A program made the position numbers and the translations under genes. The notes beneath the pieces were generated by a model, which saw only the letters and a list, made by a program, of their open reading frames with translations, did no database searches and was not told where the DNA came from. A DNA stretch of 64,000 bases from Pseudarthrobacter polychromogenes (GTDB lineage: Bacteria; Actinomycetota; Actinomycetes; Actinomycetales; Micrococcaceae). Below, piece after piece: positions 53,347 to 62,490 of this stretch (the stretch's first letter is position 1; the number at the start of each line of letters is the position of its first letter). The stretch is from the NCBI RefSeq assembly GCF_014644495.1, contig NZ_BMKU01000004.1, positions 314,948 through 378,947 of the forward strand. The letters run 5' to 3'.

Positions 53347-54942
53347 ATGCACAAGCACCCCCAATCACCCCGGATGCTGCGGTGGCGCCCCGCCGCCGCA
53401 GCACTGGCCACCGCCGTGGCTGCCTCGGCCTTCCTGGCCGTTCCCTCGGCGCAGGCCAACGAGCCGGCAGATCCGCCGGCCGCCGAGCAGATGCCGGCCC
53501 CCACCCCCGGATTCCCCCTCCCCACGGAACACACGCAGGAAGCTTTCGACCCGGCGTCGGACTTCACCTCCAAGTGGACCCGCGCCGACGCCAAGCAGAT
53601 CATGGCGCAGAGCGACCCCACTGTTGCCCCCGGTGAGAACTCCATGAGCCCGGACGTCACCATGCCGGAAATCCCGGAGGATTTCCCCACCATGAACGAG
53701 GACGTGTGGGTCTGGGACACCTGGTCCCTCACCGACGAAAACGCGAACCAGATCAGCTACAAGGGCTGGGACGTCATCTTCTCGCTCGTGGCAGACCGGC
53801 ACGCCGGCTACGGCTTCGACCAGCGCCACTGGAACGCGCGCATCGGCTACTTCTTCCGCAAGACCAACGCGGATCCGGCCAAGGACAAGTGGAACTACGG
53901 CGGCCACGTCTTCGCCGACGGCGCCTCCATCGGCAACACCGAATGGTCCGGCTCCACCCGCCTGATGCAGGGCAACCAGGTGAACGTGTTCTACACGGCC
54001 ACCACGTTCTACGACATCGCCGAACGGAACGCAGGCGGCGGCGGCATCGCCCCGGATGCGTCCATCGCCAAGGCCCTGGGCAAGATCCATGCGGACGAGA
54101 ATGGCGTCACCTTCGACGGGTTCAAGCACACCAACCTGCTTGAGCCTGATGGAGAGATGTACCAGACCAAGGAACAGAACCCGGGCTTCGCCTTCCGCGA
54201 CCCCTACACCTTTGCCGACCCGGCCCACCCCGGCAAGACCTTCATGGTCTTCGAAGGCAACACCGGCGGCACGCGCGGCGAGTACGAGTGCAAGCCCGAA
54301 GACCTCGGGTACCGCCCCGGCGATGCCAATGCCGAGTCCGTTGACGAGGTCAACAGCAGCGGAGCCTACTACCAGACAGCGAACGTCGGCCTGGCAGTGG
54401 CGGACAACAAGGACCTGACCAAGTGGTCCTTCCTGCCGCCGATCCTCTCCGCCAACTGCGTGAACGACCAGACCGAGCGTCCGCAGATCTTCATCCAGAA
54501 TGAGGGCGGCAAGAACAAGTACTACCTGTTCACCATCAGCCACCAGTTCACCTACGCCGCAGGCATGCGCGGCCCGGACGGCGTCTACGGCTTCGTCGGC
54601 GACGGCGTCCGCTCGGACTACCAGCCGATGAACAACAGCGGCCTGGCCCTGGGCTCGCCCACGGACCTGAACCTGCCGTCGGAGTCCCCGGAGGCACCCA
54701 CTCCGAACCAGAACGGCCGCCAGTTCCAGGCGTACTCCCACTACGTGCAGCCCGGCGGGCTGGTGCAGTCGTTCATCGACAACGTGAACGGCGTACGCGG
54801 CGGCTCGCTGTCACCCACCGTGAAGATCAACTTCCGGGACGGCATCTCGCAGGTGGACCGCAGCTTCGGTCAGGACGGCCTTGGCCCATTCGGCTACCTG
54901 CCCACCAACCTCCGCGTTGGCGGCGAGGGCCACTACAAGTAA
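53347..54942 (+). CDS. Levansucrase (GH68)
   Basis: This 531-residue secreted enzyme splits sucrose and polymerises fructose to levan or short fructans. A signal peptide covers residues 1-37 (AAAALATAVAASAFLAVPSAQA). The GH68 catalytic triad is visible: nucleophile Asp124 in VWDTWSL, transition-state Asp285 in FRDPYTF, and acid/base Glu377 in DQTERPQIF. I chose ATG 53347 because it gives the signal peptide directly; an upstream in-frame start would add 18 residues. The operator and long leader suggest sugar-responsive control. Confidence 0.93.
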   Translation: MHKHPQSPRMLRWRPAAAALATAVAASAFLAVPSAQANEPADPPAAEQMPAPTPGFPLPTEHTQEAFDPASDFTSKWTRADAKQIMAQSDPTVAPGENSMSPDVTMPEIPEDFPTMNEDVWVWDTWSLTDENANQISYKGWDVIFSLVADRHAGYGFDQRHWNARIGYFFRKTNADPAKDKWNYGGHVFADGASIGNTEWSGSTRLMQGNQVNVFYTATTFYDIAERNAGGGGIAPDASIAKALGKIHADENGVTFDGFKHTNLLEPDGEMYQTKEQNPGFAFRDPYTFADPAHPGKTFMVFEGNTGGTRGEYECKPEDLGYRPGDANAESVDEVNSSGAYYQTANVGLAVADNKDLTKWSFLPPILSANCVNDQTERPQIFIQNEGGKNKYYLFTISHQFTYAAGMRGPDGVYGFVGDGVRSDYQPMNNSGLALGSPTDLNLPSESPEAPTPNQNGRQFQAYSHYVQPGGLVQSFIDNVNGVRGGSLSPTVKINFRDGISQVDRSFGQDGLGPFGYLPTNLRVGGEGHYK

Positions 54943-54973
54943 AACCGACTGCTCCCTAAATGCAGTTTAGGTA

Positions 54974-55009
54974 CAGGCAGGGACGTCCGGATCAGGGCGC
55001 CCCTGCCTG
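54974..55009 (+). terminator. Hairpin downstream of levansucrase
   Basis: CAGGCAGGGACG (54974-54985) pairs with CGCCCCTGCCTG (54998-55009) with one mismatch around a 12-base loop. No T-tract follows, so termination is likely but unproven. Confidence 0.6.
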
Positions 55010-55066
55010 CTGCCGTTAAGGCACCGCCGGGGATAGGGTGGGGATCAACAGAAGGGGGAGTGCCTG

Positions 55067-55540
55067 ATGGAATACCAGAACCCACAACCCAGCCAGGGGC
55101 TACAACAGCGTGCCGCGCCGGTTCCCGTACCCGGCCCCGGCCGAACCGTTATTTCCGAGACAGCCGTCGCCAAGGTGGCGGGCATAGCAGCCCGCTCCGT
55201 TCCCGGTGTCTATTCCCTGGGCTCTGTCCCGTCACGCGCGCTCGGTGCCATCCGCGACGCCGTCGGCAGTTCCGACCATGCCGCCGGTGTGCGGGCCGAA
55301 GTCGGTGAAACCCAGGTTGCCGTGGACATCAGCCTGGTTGCGAGTTACGGGACACCGCTCCACTCGTTGGCCAACGCCGTGCGTGCCGCCGTCTACCGGG
55401 CGGTCGAGGAGCTCGTGGGGCTGCAGGTGATCGAGGTCAACGTGGAAGTCACCGACGTCTACATTCCGCCTCCGGTCAAACCCGCCGTTTCCGGACCGAC
55501 TGACGTTTCCGGCACGGCCGGAAGGGAGGCGCTGCTGTGA
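55067..55540 (+). CDS. Asp23/Gls24 family envelope stress protein (first copy)
   Basis: This 157-residue protein has the Asp23 core (TVISETAVAKVAGIAARSVPGVYSL; VAVDISLVASYGTPLHSLANAVR; EVNVEVTDVYIP). Asp23 proteins gather at the membrane under envelope stress, anchored by AmaP. GGGGGAG lies 6 bases before the ATG. It begins a run of five genes joined by 4-bp overlaps (GTGA or ATGA), ending with an AmaP-like protein. Confidence 0.88.
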   Translation: MEYQNPQPSQGLQQRAAPVPVPGPGRTVISETAVAKVAGIAARSVPGVYSLGSVPSRALGAIRDAVGSSDHAAGVRAEVGETQVAVDISLVASYGTPLHSLANAVRAAVYRAVEELVGLQVIEVNVEVTDVYIPPPVKPAVSGPTDVSGTAGREALL

Positions 55541-55728
55541 ACCTCACCGTGGCCGGCGCAGCAATGGGCGCCTTCGTCGCCTTCATGTCCCTGCAGTTCG
55601 GGTTATGGGGCTTCCTGGTTTCCCTCCTCTTTATGGCCATCGGGGCACTCCTGGGCAGGGCCGCCGAAGGGAAACTGGACCTTCGCGGGGTCCTGGACGC
55701 CATCATCGGCCGGCGCTCGTCCTCATGA
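55537..55728 (+). CDS. Small DUF2273-type membrane protein
   Basis: A 63-residue protein with two membrane helices (VAGAAMGAFVAFMSL and WGFLVSLLFMAIGALLGRA) and a basic tail. Such proteins accompany Asp23 genes in Gram-positive bacteria and may help anchor or organise them. GTG start in the stop of the first asp23 gene. Confidence 0.8.
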   Translation: MNLTVAGAAMGAFVAFMSLQFGLWGFLVSLLFMAIGALLGRAAEGKLDLRGVLDAIIGRRSSS

Positions 55729-56105
55729 GCTCCACAGCCCCGGCGGTCCGGGGCCAACAGCTGAGCGGCCACAACCGCATCAGTACCCAGGCCCTGACAA
55801 GCCTCGCCAAGGCCGCAGCAGCCCAATTCCTCGGGGTGGAGCCGGACGACGTGCGCGCTGACTGGACGGACGACGACGGCCTGCTGGCGCTGTCCCTCGT
55901 CGCACCTATCAGCATGCCGCCGCTGAGTGCGGTGGTCCAGGATCCCTCGCGCGTTGACAAGACCGGTGGTTCCATGTGGGACCGGACCGTGAGGGCAAAG
56001 GCCGGCATCCTGGCGGCGGTGGCGGAGCTCAGCGGTTCCGGGCTGAGCCGGGTGGACATCAGGATTACGGGGGCAAAGATCAGTGAAGGGGGGCGGGTGC
56101 AATGA
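55725..56105 (+). CDS. Asp23/Gls24 family protein (second copy, divergent)
   Basis: A 126-residue protein with weak Asp23 similarity (LTSLAKAAAAQFLGVEPDDVRADW; GLLALSLVAPISMPPL; SRVDIRITGAKIS). It lacks some conserved glycine and valine positions of the first copy, so it may be specialised. The ATG overlaps the preceding stop as ATGA. Confidence 0.7.
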   Translation: MSSTAPAVRGQQLSGHNRISTQALTSLAKAAAAQFLGVEPDDVRADWTDDDGLLALSLVAPISMPPLSAVVQDPSRVDKTGGSMWDRTVRAKAGILAAVAELSGSGLSRVDIRITGAKISEGGRVQ

Positions 56106-56710
56106 GCCGCGATGGTGAAGGCCAAAGCCCGGATATGGACCGGATCCTGCGCCGTGAAACCCGGTCAACGCGTGCTGCGGTGGCCACCGCAGCGGCAGTC
56201 CTGGTCATTGTGCTGGCAGCCTATGGGCTCCTCGAAGCGGGCGTCCACGCAGTAGGGCAACCGGCCTGGCTGATTGAACCGCAGGTGGCCGCGGAGCGCC
56301 TGGTTGCGCTGCCCGCGGGAATCCCTCCGTTGTTGCTGGGCGCCATCGGCGCGGTACTGGCAATGGCCGGCCTGGTGTTCCTCCTCAATGGGGTTCTGCC
56401 TGGACGCCGCGCCCGCCACCGTATGGGTGCTGGCCGGGATGCCGCGGGCCCGGCCGTTGTGGTGGACGATGAAGTCATCGCTTCCTCGCTGGCCCGGCGC
56501 GCCCGGCTTGCTGCGAACGTCACGCCGGAACAGGTCATGGTGGTGGTCTCCCGGCGGCAGGTAGTGGTGAATGTCCGTCCCACCTCGGGTGTGCCTGTAA
56601 ACCAGGATTCTGTCCTCGCGGCAGTCCGCAGCGAAGTGGACGCCATGGCGTTGGATCCCTCGCCCGAGGTGCGCGTGAACGTGGCGACATCCGGAGTGAT
56701 CGGCGCATGA
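56102..56710 (+). CDS. DUF6286-type membrane protein of the Asp23 operon
   Basis: This 202-residue protein has two membrane helices (AAVATAAAVLVIVLAAYGLLEAG and LLLGAIGAVLAMAGLVFLLNGV), then a cytoplasmic alpha/beta domain (VVVDDEVIASSLARRARLAANV; VMVVVSRRQVVVNVRP) like the C-terminal domain of AmaP-type proteins. No function is known; its place in the operon suggests a membrane partner of Asp23. ATGA overlap at both ends. Confidence 0.72.
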   Translation: MSRDGEGQSPDMDRILRRETRSTRAAVATAAAVLVIVLAAYGLLEAGVHAVGQPAWLIEPQVAAERLVALPAGIPPLLLGAIGAVLAMAGLVFLLNGVLPGRRARHRMGAGRDAAGPAVVVDDEVIASSLARRARLAANVTPEQVMVVVSRRQVVVNVRPTSGVPVNQDSVLAAVRSEVDAMALDPSPEVRVNVATSGVIGA

Positions 56711-57318
56711 ACAGTACCCCCACCCTCCTCAACCGGATCCTGGTCGCGGCACTGGGACTTCTGCTGCTTGGAGTTGGCTGCCTGCTGATGTTGCTGGCCG
56801 CCGTTCCCGCCGTGGCCTCCTGGTGGCGGGCCTGGTCCGCGGACGCATGGAGCGGAATCAACGCGGCGTTCAATGCCACCCGGTTTCCGGGGCGGCCCGA
56901 GAGCTGGCTGTGGATCCTGGTGGCGCTGGCCCTGCTGGTGCTGATTGGCCTCATGGTGGCCTGGGTTGCCCAGCAGGGCAAAGGGCGGGCCGATGTGCTG
57001 GCCGTCGAGTATGATCCCGGTGAGGTCCCGGGTGACGTGCGGATCGGCGGGGGAGTGGCGGAGCAGGCGCTGAAGCATGCGCTCGCGCACCGTCCCGACC
57101 TCGCCGGCGCCACGGTGACCACCTACGACGTCAAAGGCATGCCCGCGCTGAAGGTCCGGCTCCTTCCGCGGCAGGGCGTGGCGCCGCACTTGCTCGCCGA
57201 CGAGGTGTCGGTGCTGGTATCAGCCCTGGAACAGGCGGTGGGAAAGAACATTCCCGTGCTGATCCATATCGGAGCCGGAGCGCGGACGCGCTTCCGCAGG
57301 GCAGAGCGCGTCCGCTGA
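56707..57318 (+). CDS. AmaP-like membrane anchor of the Asp23 operon
   Basis: A 203-residue protein with two membrane helices (ILVAALGLLLLGVGCLLMLL and WLWILVALALLVLIGLMVAWV), then a cytoplasmic domain (DVRIGGGVAEQALKHALAHRPDLAGATV; PVLIHIGAGARTRF). This arrangement matches AmaP, which recruits Asp23 to the membrane. ATGA overlap with the previous gene. Its stop lies 7 bases from the convergent GH13 stop. Confidence 0.78.
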   Translation: MNSTPTLLNRILVAALGLLLLGVGCLLMLLAAVPAVASWWRAWSADAWSGINAAFNATRFPGRPESWLWILVALALLVLIGLMVAWVAQQGKGRADVLAVEYDPGEVPGDVRIGGGVAEQALKHALAHRPDLAGATVTTYDVKGMPALKVRLLPRQGVAPHLLADEVSVLVSALEQAVGKNIPVLIHIGAGARTRFRRAERVR

Positions 57319-57325
57319 CCGTCTT

Positions 57326-59020
57326 CTAGTTCCGGGTCAGGTACACGGCGCAGTCCACGGGAACCTCCTGCAGCAGCTCCCACTCCGCGGCAGGCTCCGG
57401 TCCGCTGGAGAGCGCCACGGCCCAGCCGTCGGGGATGGGCGCGGACGCGAAACCCATGTTGGCGAGGATCAGGACATCACGGTTGTGGAAGGCCAGCAGG
57501 CCGCTTTCCGGTGCGTGGACCTCGGCCCAGGCCAGGGAGCCGGTGCCGAGGCGCCGGGCGGTCCGGAAGGCGAGTGCTGCGCGGTACAGCTCCAGGGTGG
57601 ACCCTTCCTCGGCATCCTGCTGGTTGGCGGCAAGTGGCCCAAATTCGGCAGGCTGGGGAAGCCAGGGGGACGCCGGTTCGCCCGGGAATGAATCCGCGAA
57701 GCCGTAACCGGGCTTGTCCGCAGCCCACGGAAGCGGTACCCGGCAGCCGTCACGTCCGGTTTCTGCGCCCTGGGTACGGAAGAACGTGGGGTCCTGCCGC
57801 GCCTCGTCCGGAAGCGTGGTGTGCTCGGGGAGTCCCAGTTCCTCGCCCTGGTACAGGTAGGCGGAGCCGGGCAGCGCCAGCTCAACCATGGTCGCCGCGC
57901 GGGCGCGGGCAAGCCCCAGGGCCGTGTCCGGCTGCTCATCGTCCCCGGCGATGCCCTTGGGGAACGTGGTGGGGTCCGTGAGCCCGAAGCGGGTGGAATG
58001 GCGGACGGTGTCGTGGTTGCTCAGCACCCAGGTGCAGGGGGCACCCACGGCTTGGGCCGCCTTGAGCGATGCGTCGATCGCCTCTGCCATGCGCTCGGCG
58101 TCCCAGCCGGCCATCAGGAAATCGAAGTTGAAGGCCTGCTGCATCTCATCCGGCCGGACGTAGAGCGCCAGCCGTTCGGCCGGTTCAACCCAGGCCTCGG
58201 CCACCATCATCCGGTCGCTGCCGTACTCGGACAGGACGCGGTGCCAGTCCCGGTAGATGTCGTGCACGCCGTCCTGGTCGAAGAAGGGCGAGGGCGGATA
58301 CACCGGGGATACCGCGCGGTGGGGTTCCTCGGCATCAGTGTGGGCGCCTGGGGCATCGCCGGGAGGTGCCGGTTCCCGTCGGACCTCAGAGGTGCCTTCC
58401 ACCATGGCGGCCACCCCTTCCCAGTCCGGAAGGCCCTCCTCCTTGACCATCCCGTGGGCTACGTCCACACGGAAACCGTCAACACCGCGGTCCAGCCAGA
58501 AGCGGAGGACAGAGCGCATTTCCTCCCGTACCTCCTGGTTCTCCCAGTTCAGGTCCGGCTGCTTGGTGTCGAAGAGATGCAGGTACCACTCTCCTGCGGA
58601 ACCGTCCGCCTCGGTGAGCCGGGTCCAAGCGGCTCCGCCGAAAATTGACTTCCAGTTGTTGGGTGGCCGGTTGCCGTCACCGGAACCCGGCACCTCGTCC
58701 TTTCCCGGGCGGAACATGTAACGGTCCCGTTCGGGGGACCCGGGCGGGGTGCTGAGTGCTGCCCGGAACCAGGCGTGCTCGTCCGAGGTGTGGTTGGGGA
58801 CAAGGTCCACGATGACCTTCAGTCCGCGCCGGTGAGCTTCCAGCAACATGGCGTCGAAGTCCTTTAGTGAACCAAAAAGGGGATCCACCTGCCGGTAATC
58901 AGCCACGTCGTAGCCGCCGTCGGCCTGGGGGGACTTGTAGAACGGGGAAAGCCAGATGGCATCCACGCCCAGCCGTTCCAGGTAGGGCAAGCGGTCCAGG
59001 ACCCCGCGCAGGTCCCCCAT
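57326..59020 (-). CDS. GH13 alpha-glucosidase (N-terminus lacks a normal start codon)
   Basis: This enzyme hydrolyses alpha-linked glucosides taken up by the neighbouring ABC transporter. Counting from the first ATG (59020) it is 564 residues with DLVPNHTS (region I, about 72-79), FRVDVAHG with nucleophile Asp186, MVAEAW with the acid/base Glu, and LSNHDT. The conserved GH13 start continues upstream in frame (EWWAGAVVYQIYPRSFADGN) to about base 59125, but no ATG, GTG or TTG exists in frame between that part and the upstream stop. Either an unusual start codon is used, or the start codon has been lost. Confidence 0.85.
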   Translation of the reverse strand: MGDLRGVLDRLPYLERLGVDAIWLSPFYKSPQADGGYDVADYRQVDPLFGSLKDFDAMLLEAHRRGLKVIVDLVPNHTSDEHAWFRAALSTPPGSPERDRYMFRPGKDEVPGSGDGNRPPNNWKSIFGGAAWTRLTEADGSAGEWYLHLFDTKQPDLNWENQEVREEMRSVLRFWLDRGVDGFRVDVAHGMVKEEGLPDWEGVAAMVEGTSEVRREPAPPGDAPGAHTDAEEPHRAVSPVYPPSPFFDQDGVHDIYRDWHRVLSEYGSDRMMVAEAWVEPAERLALYVRPDEMQQAFNFDFLMAGWDAERMAEAIDASLKAAQAVGAPCTWVLSNHDTVRHSTRFGLTDPTTFPKGIAGDDEQPDTALGLARARAATMVELALPGSAYLYQGEELGLPEHTTLPDEARQDPTFFRTQGAETGRDGCRVPLPWAADKPGYGFADSFPGEPASPWLPQPAEFGPLAANQQDAEEGSTLELYRAALAFRTARRLGTGSLAWAEVHAPESGLLAFHNRDVLILANMGFASAPIPDGWAVALSSGPEPAAEWELLQEVPVDCAVYLTRN

Positions 59021-59154
59021 GCCGTCGCCATTGCCGTCGGCAAAGGATCGGGGATAGATCTGGTAGACGACGGCGCCGGCCCACCATTCCCCGGTTTGGT
59101 CAGAGGCAGGAACGCTCGGCTTGGACGTTAGGTTCCTCTCAGATAACTTTTTGA

Positions 59155-59168
59155 TGTAAACGCTTGCA
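59155..59168. promoter_or_regulatory. LacI-family operator between GH13 and the ABC operon
   Basis: TGTAAACGCTTGCA has the LacI/GalR-type core (AACGCTT). It overlaps the likely -35 region of the ABC operon (TTGCAT 59164-59169, 18 bases, TAGTGT 59188-59193) and lies directly upstream of the GH13 gene. It resembles the site at 53076. The LacI regulator at 62876 is the likely binder. Confidence 0.7.
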
Positions 59169-59268
59169 TTGCCGACAGCAACCTTACTAGTGTGATGGTC
59201 ACCACAACAACCTCACCAAACAACCGCACTGTCGACTTACTTGTCACTCAGCGAGGAGCTTCAAGCTA

Positions 59269-60552
59269 ATGAAAACCCCTAGATTCCTACTTCCGGCTGC
59301 CACCGCCGGCGTCCTGGCTCTGACCCTCACCGCCTGCGGCGGGGGAGGTGGCGGAACCACGGGAGGCGGCAGCGACGCGGAAGCCAACCTCGAGGGCCGC
59401 GGCCCCATCACATATGTCCAGGGCAAGGACAACAGCAACGTGGTCCGTCCCCTCCTGGACAAGTGGAATGCTGCGCACCCGGATGAGCAGGTGACGTTCA
59501 AGGAGCAGACTGACCAGGCGGACCAGCAGCACGATGACCTGGTCCAGAACTTCCAGGCCAAGAACGAAAACTACGACGTTGTCAGTGTTGACGTTGTCTG
59601 GACTGCCGAATTCGCTGCCCGCGGATGGCTGCAGCCGCTCGAAGGCAACATGGCCATCGAGACGGACGGCATGCTTGAGCCCACCATCGAGGCAGGCTCC
59701 TACCAGGACAAGCTGTACACCGCGCCCGTTTCATCCGACGGCGGCATCCTCTACTACCGCAAGGACCTTGTTCCTGAAGCTCCCAAGACCTGGGACGAGA
59801 TGATGGGCATGTGCTCCATCGCCAAGGAAAACAACATCGGCTGCTACGCCGGCCAGTTCAAGCAGTATGAAGGCCTGACGGTTAACGCTTCTGAGGCCAT
59901 CAACTCGGCGGGCGGCTCCGTGCTCGGCGAGGACGGCAAGCCCAACCTGACCACCCCTGAGGCCGAGGAAGGCCTAAACAACCTGGTTGACGCCTTCAAG
60001 AACGGGAACATCCCGGCTGAGGCCATCACCTACCAGGAAGAGGAAAGCCGCCGTGCGTTCCAGGAGGGCAAGCTGCTCTTCCTGCGCAACTGGCCTTACG
60101 TCTACAACCTGGCCACCACTGAAGGCTCCTCCCAGGTGAAGGATGTTCTGGGCATGGCCGCACTTCCGGGCAAGGATGGCCCGGGTGCGTCTTCACTCGG
60201 CGGACACAATGCCGCCATCAGCGTCTACTCCAAGAACAAGGCCACGGCCCTTGACTTCGTCAAGTTCCTCATCGAGGAAGAGCAGCAGAAGTTCTTCGCC
60301 ACCCAGGGTTCGCTGGCTCCTGTCCTTGGTGACCTCTACGAAGACCAGGAACTCGTTGCCAAGCTTCCGTACCTGCCGGTCCTGAAGACCTCCATCGAGA
60401 ACGCTGTGCCGCGCCCCGTCAGCCCGTTCTACCCGGCGGTCACCCAGGCCATCCAGGAGAACTCCTACGCTGCACTGAAGGGTGAGAAGTCTGCTGAACA
60501 GGCCCTGGCCGATATGCAGAAGTCCATCGAGTCCGCCGGCGCAGGATCGTAG
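59269..60552 (+). CDS. Sugar ABC transporter substrate-binding lipoprotein
   Basis: A 427-residue extracellular binding protein. The lipoprotein signal (MKTPRFLLPAATAGVLALTL, lipobox LTAC with Cys23) is followed by a Gly/Ser spacer and the family segment DVVSVDVVWTAEFAARGWLQP. It resembles trehalose/maltose-type binding proteins (LpqY/ThuE). GAGGAG lies 11 bases before the ATG. First gene of an operon with two permeases. Confidence 0.92.
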   Translation: MKTPRFLLPAATAGVLALTLTACGGGGGGTTGGGSDAEANLEGRGPITYVQGKDNSNVVRPLLDKWNAAHPDEQVTFKEQTDQADQQHDDLVQNFQAKNENYDVVSVDVVWTAEFAARGWLQPLEGNMAIETDGMLEPTIEAGSYQDKLYTAPVSSDGGILYYRKDLVPEAPKTWDEMMGMCSIAKENNIGCYAGQFKQYEGLTVNASEAINSAGGSVLGEDGKPNLTTPEAEEGLNNLVDAFKNGNIPAEAITYQEEESRRAFQEGKLLFLRNWPYVYNLATTEGSSQVKDVLGMAALPGKDGPGASSLGGHNAAISVYSKNKATALDFVKFLIEEEQQKFFATQGSLAPVLGDLYEDQELVAKLPYLPVLKTSIENAVPRPVSPFYPAVTQAIQENSYAALKGEKSAEQALADMQKSIESAGAGS

Positions 60553-60559
60553 CTCCATC

Positions 60560-61597
60560 ATGGCAACCGAATTAGGCCCGACGCCGGTAAAAGGGCCGGC
60601 GTCGGGCGGGACCCCGGTCCACCACGGACCCAAGGGTGTAGGGGAAGACAACAAGATCCTCAGCCAGGGCAAGTGGGCTACATGGCTTCTTGCACCGACC
60701 GTCATTGCGCTGGGCATTGTGATCGTTTACCCGATCATCAGCGCCATCGTCATGTCGTTCCAGAAGGACGCCGGGCTTGATCCGGCAACCGGGCTCTTCA
60801 CCGCCGGCGGTCCCGCCGGCATCCAGAACTACGTGAACTGGCTTGGCCAGCAGTGTGCTGCCCCCGGCGGCGGCACCGTCGCGTGCCCGCCCGGCACGCT
60901 GGGCGGCCAGTTCTGGTCAGCCACCGGAACAACCTTCCTTTTCACGGTCATCACCGTCACCTTTGAAACAATCCTTGGCTTCTGGATGGCCATGATCATG
61001 GCACGGACCTTCAAGGGCCGCGGACTCGTCCGTGCAGCAGTGCTGGTTCCGTGGGCCATCCCCACCGCCGTCACCGCCCAGCTGTGGCTCTTCATCTTCG
61101 CCTTCGAGGGCATCGCCAACAAGCTGTTCAACGCCTCCATCCTGTGGACCGGCAGCGAGTGGCCGGCCAAGTGGGCCGTGATCATCGCGGACACCTGGAA
61201 GACCACGCCGTTCATGGCGCTGCTGATCCTTGCGGGCCTGCAGATGATTCCGGCGGACGTTTACGAGGCTGCCAAGGTGGATGGTGCTACTGCCTGGCAG
61301 CGCTTCCGGCTCATCACGCTTCCGCTGGTGAAGCCGGCGCTGATGGTGGCAATCCTGTTCCGTACCCTGGACGCCCTGCGCATGTTCGACCTTCCGTACA
61401 TCCTCACCGGCGGTGCCAACAACACCACCACGCTGTCCATCCTGGTGATCAACCAGATCAGGCAAGGGTTCAACTCAGCGGCCGCCTTGTCCACCATTAC
61501 GTTCATCATCATCTTCCTGGTCGCATTCATCTTCGTGCGGTTCCTTGGTGCGAACGTCGTGGAGCAAAGCGGAGCCACCGGTAAGGGGAAGAAATGA
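60560..61597 (+). CDS. Sugar ABC transporter permease (MalF type)
   Basis: A 345-residue permease with six to seven membrane helices and the ABC permease motif in EAAKVDGATAWQRFRLITLPLVKPAL. N-terminal 30 residues are hydrophilic. I chose ATG 60560, 7 bases after the binding-protein stop; an earlier in-frame start lies inside that gene. It pairs with the next gene, which starts in its stop (ATGA). Confidence 0.92.
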   Translation: MATELGPTPVKGPASGGTPVHHGPKGVGEDNKILSQGKWATWLLAPTVIALGIVIVYPIISAIVMSFQKDAGLDPATGLFTAGGPAGIQNYVNWLGQQCAAPGGGTVACPPGTLGGQFWSATGTTFLFTVITVTFETILGFWMAMIMARTFKGRGLVRAAVLVPWAIPTAVTAQLWLFIFAFEGIANKLFNASILWTGSEWPAKWAVIIADTWKTTPFMALLILAGLQMIPADVYEAAKVDGATAWQRFRLITLPLVKPALMVAILFRTLDALRMFDLPYILTGGANNTTTLSILVINQIRQGFNSAAALSTITFIIIFLVAFIFVRFLGANVVEQSGATGKGKK

Positions 61598-62490
61598 CAA
61601 CCACAACTGCCTCCACGGAACTGCGGGCACGGCAGGACAAGGGCCGCAAGGCCGCCCAGAACCGGGAGAAATGGGCGCAGGCACGCACCTACATCAGCGC
61701 CGTCGTCATCCTGATCTGGTGCCTTGCACCGGCTTACTGGATGGTGGTGACGGCGTTCCGCGAGGTGGGCTTCACCTACGACACCTCGCTGCTGCCCACC
61801 CACGTGACCCTGGACAACTTCGCCACTGCCTTCGACACCTCGTTCGGCAACAGGTTTGGCCAGGCACTGATCAACAGCGTCTTCATCGGCGTGACGGTCA
61901 CGGCCATCTCGCTGCTGATCGGCGTCTTTGCTGCGTACGCCCTGGCCCGTTTGAACTTCCGGTTCAAGTTCCTGGTGCTGGGCTTCATCCTGGGCGCCTC
62001 CATGTTCCCCGGCGTTGCCCTGATCACCCCGCTGTTCCAGCTGTTCACCAACATCGGCTGGATGGGAACGTACCAGGCGCTGATCATCCCGAACATCTCC
62101 TTCGTCCTGCCGCTGACCGTCTACACACTGACGTCCTTCTTCCGCGAAATGCCGTGGGAGCTGGAGGAATCAGCCCGTGTTGACGGCTGCACGCAGGGCC
62201 AGGCCTTCCGGAAAGTGATCATGCCCCTGGCAGCTCCGGCGATCTTCACCACGGCGATCCTGGCGTTCATTTCCTCATGGAACGAGTTCCTGATCGCCAG
62301 CCAGCTGTCGAATGACGCCACGCAGCCGGTCACGGTTGCCATCGCCAGCTTCGCCGGTGCCCAGCCGAACCAGATCCCCTACACGGCCATCATGGCCGCG
62401 GGCACTATTGTCACCATTCCGCTGGTGATCCTGGTGCTCGTCTTCCAGCGCAAGATCGTGGCCGGCCTTACGGCGGGTGCGGTCAAGTGA
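61594..62490 (+). CDS. Sugar ABC transporter permease (MalG type)
   Basis: A 298-residue permease with six membrane helices and the EAA motif in EESARVDGCTQGQAFRKVIMPLAAPAIF. It forms the channel with the MalF-type partner. The ATPase gene is not in the operon, as is common in actinobacteria that share one MsiK-type ATPase among sugar importers. GTGA overlap with the next small gene. Confidence 0.93.
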   Translation: MTTTTASTELRARQDKGRKAAQNREKWAQARTYISAVVILIWCLAPAYWMVVTAFREVGFTYDTSLLPTHVTLDNFATAFDTSFGNRFGQALINSVFIGVTVTAISLLIGVFAAYALARLNFRFKFLVLGFILGASMFPGVALITPLFQLFTNIGWMGTYQALIIPNISFVLPLTVYTLTSFFREMPWELEESARVDGCTQGQAFRKVIMPLAAPAIFTTAILAFISSWNEFLIASQLSNDATQPVTVAIASFAGAQPNQIPYTAIMAAGTIVTIPLVILVLVFQRKIVAGLTAGAVK

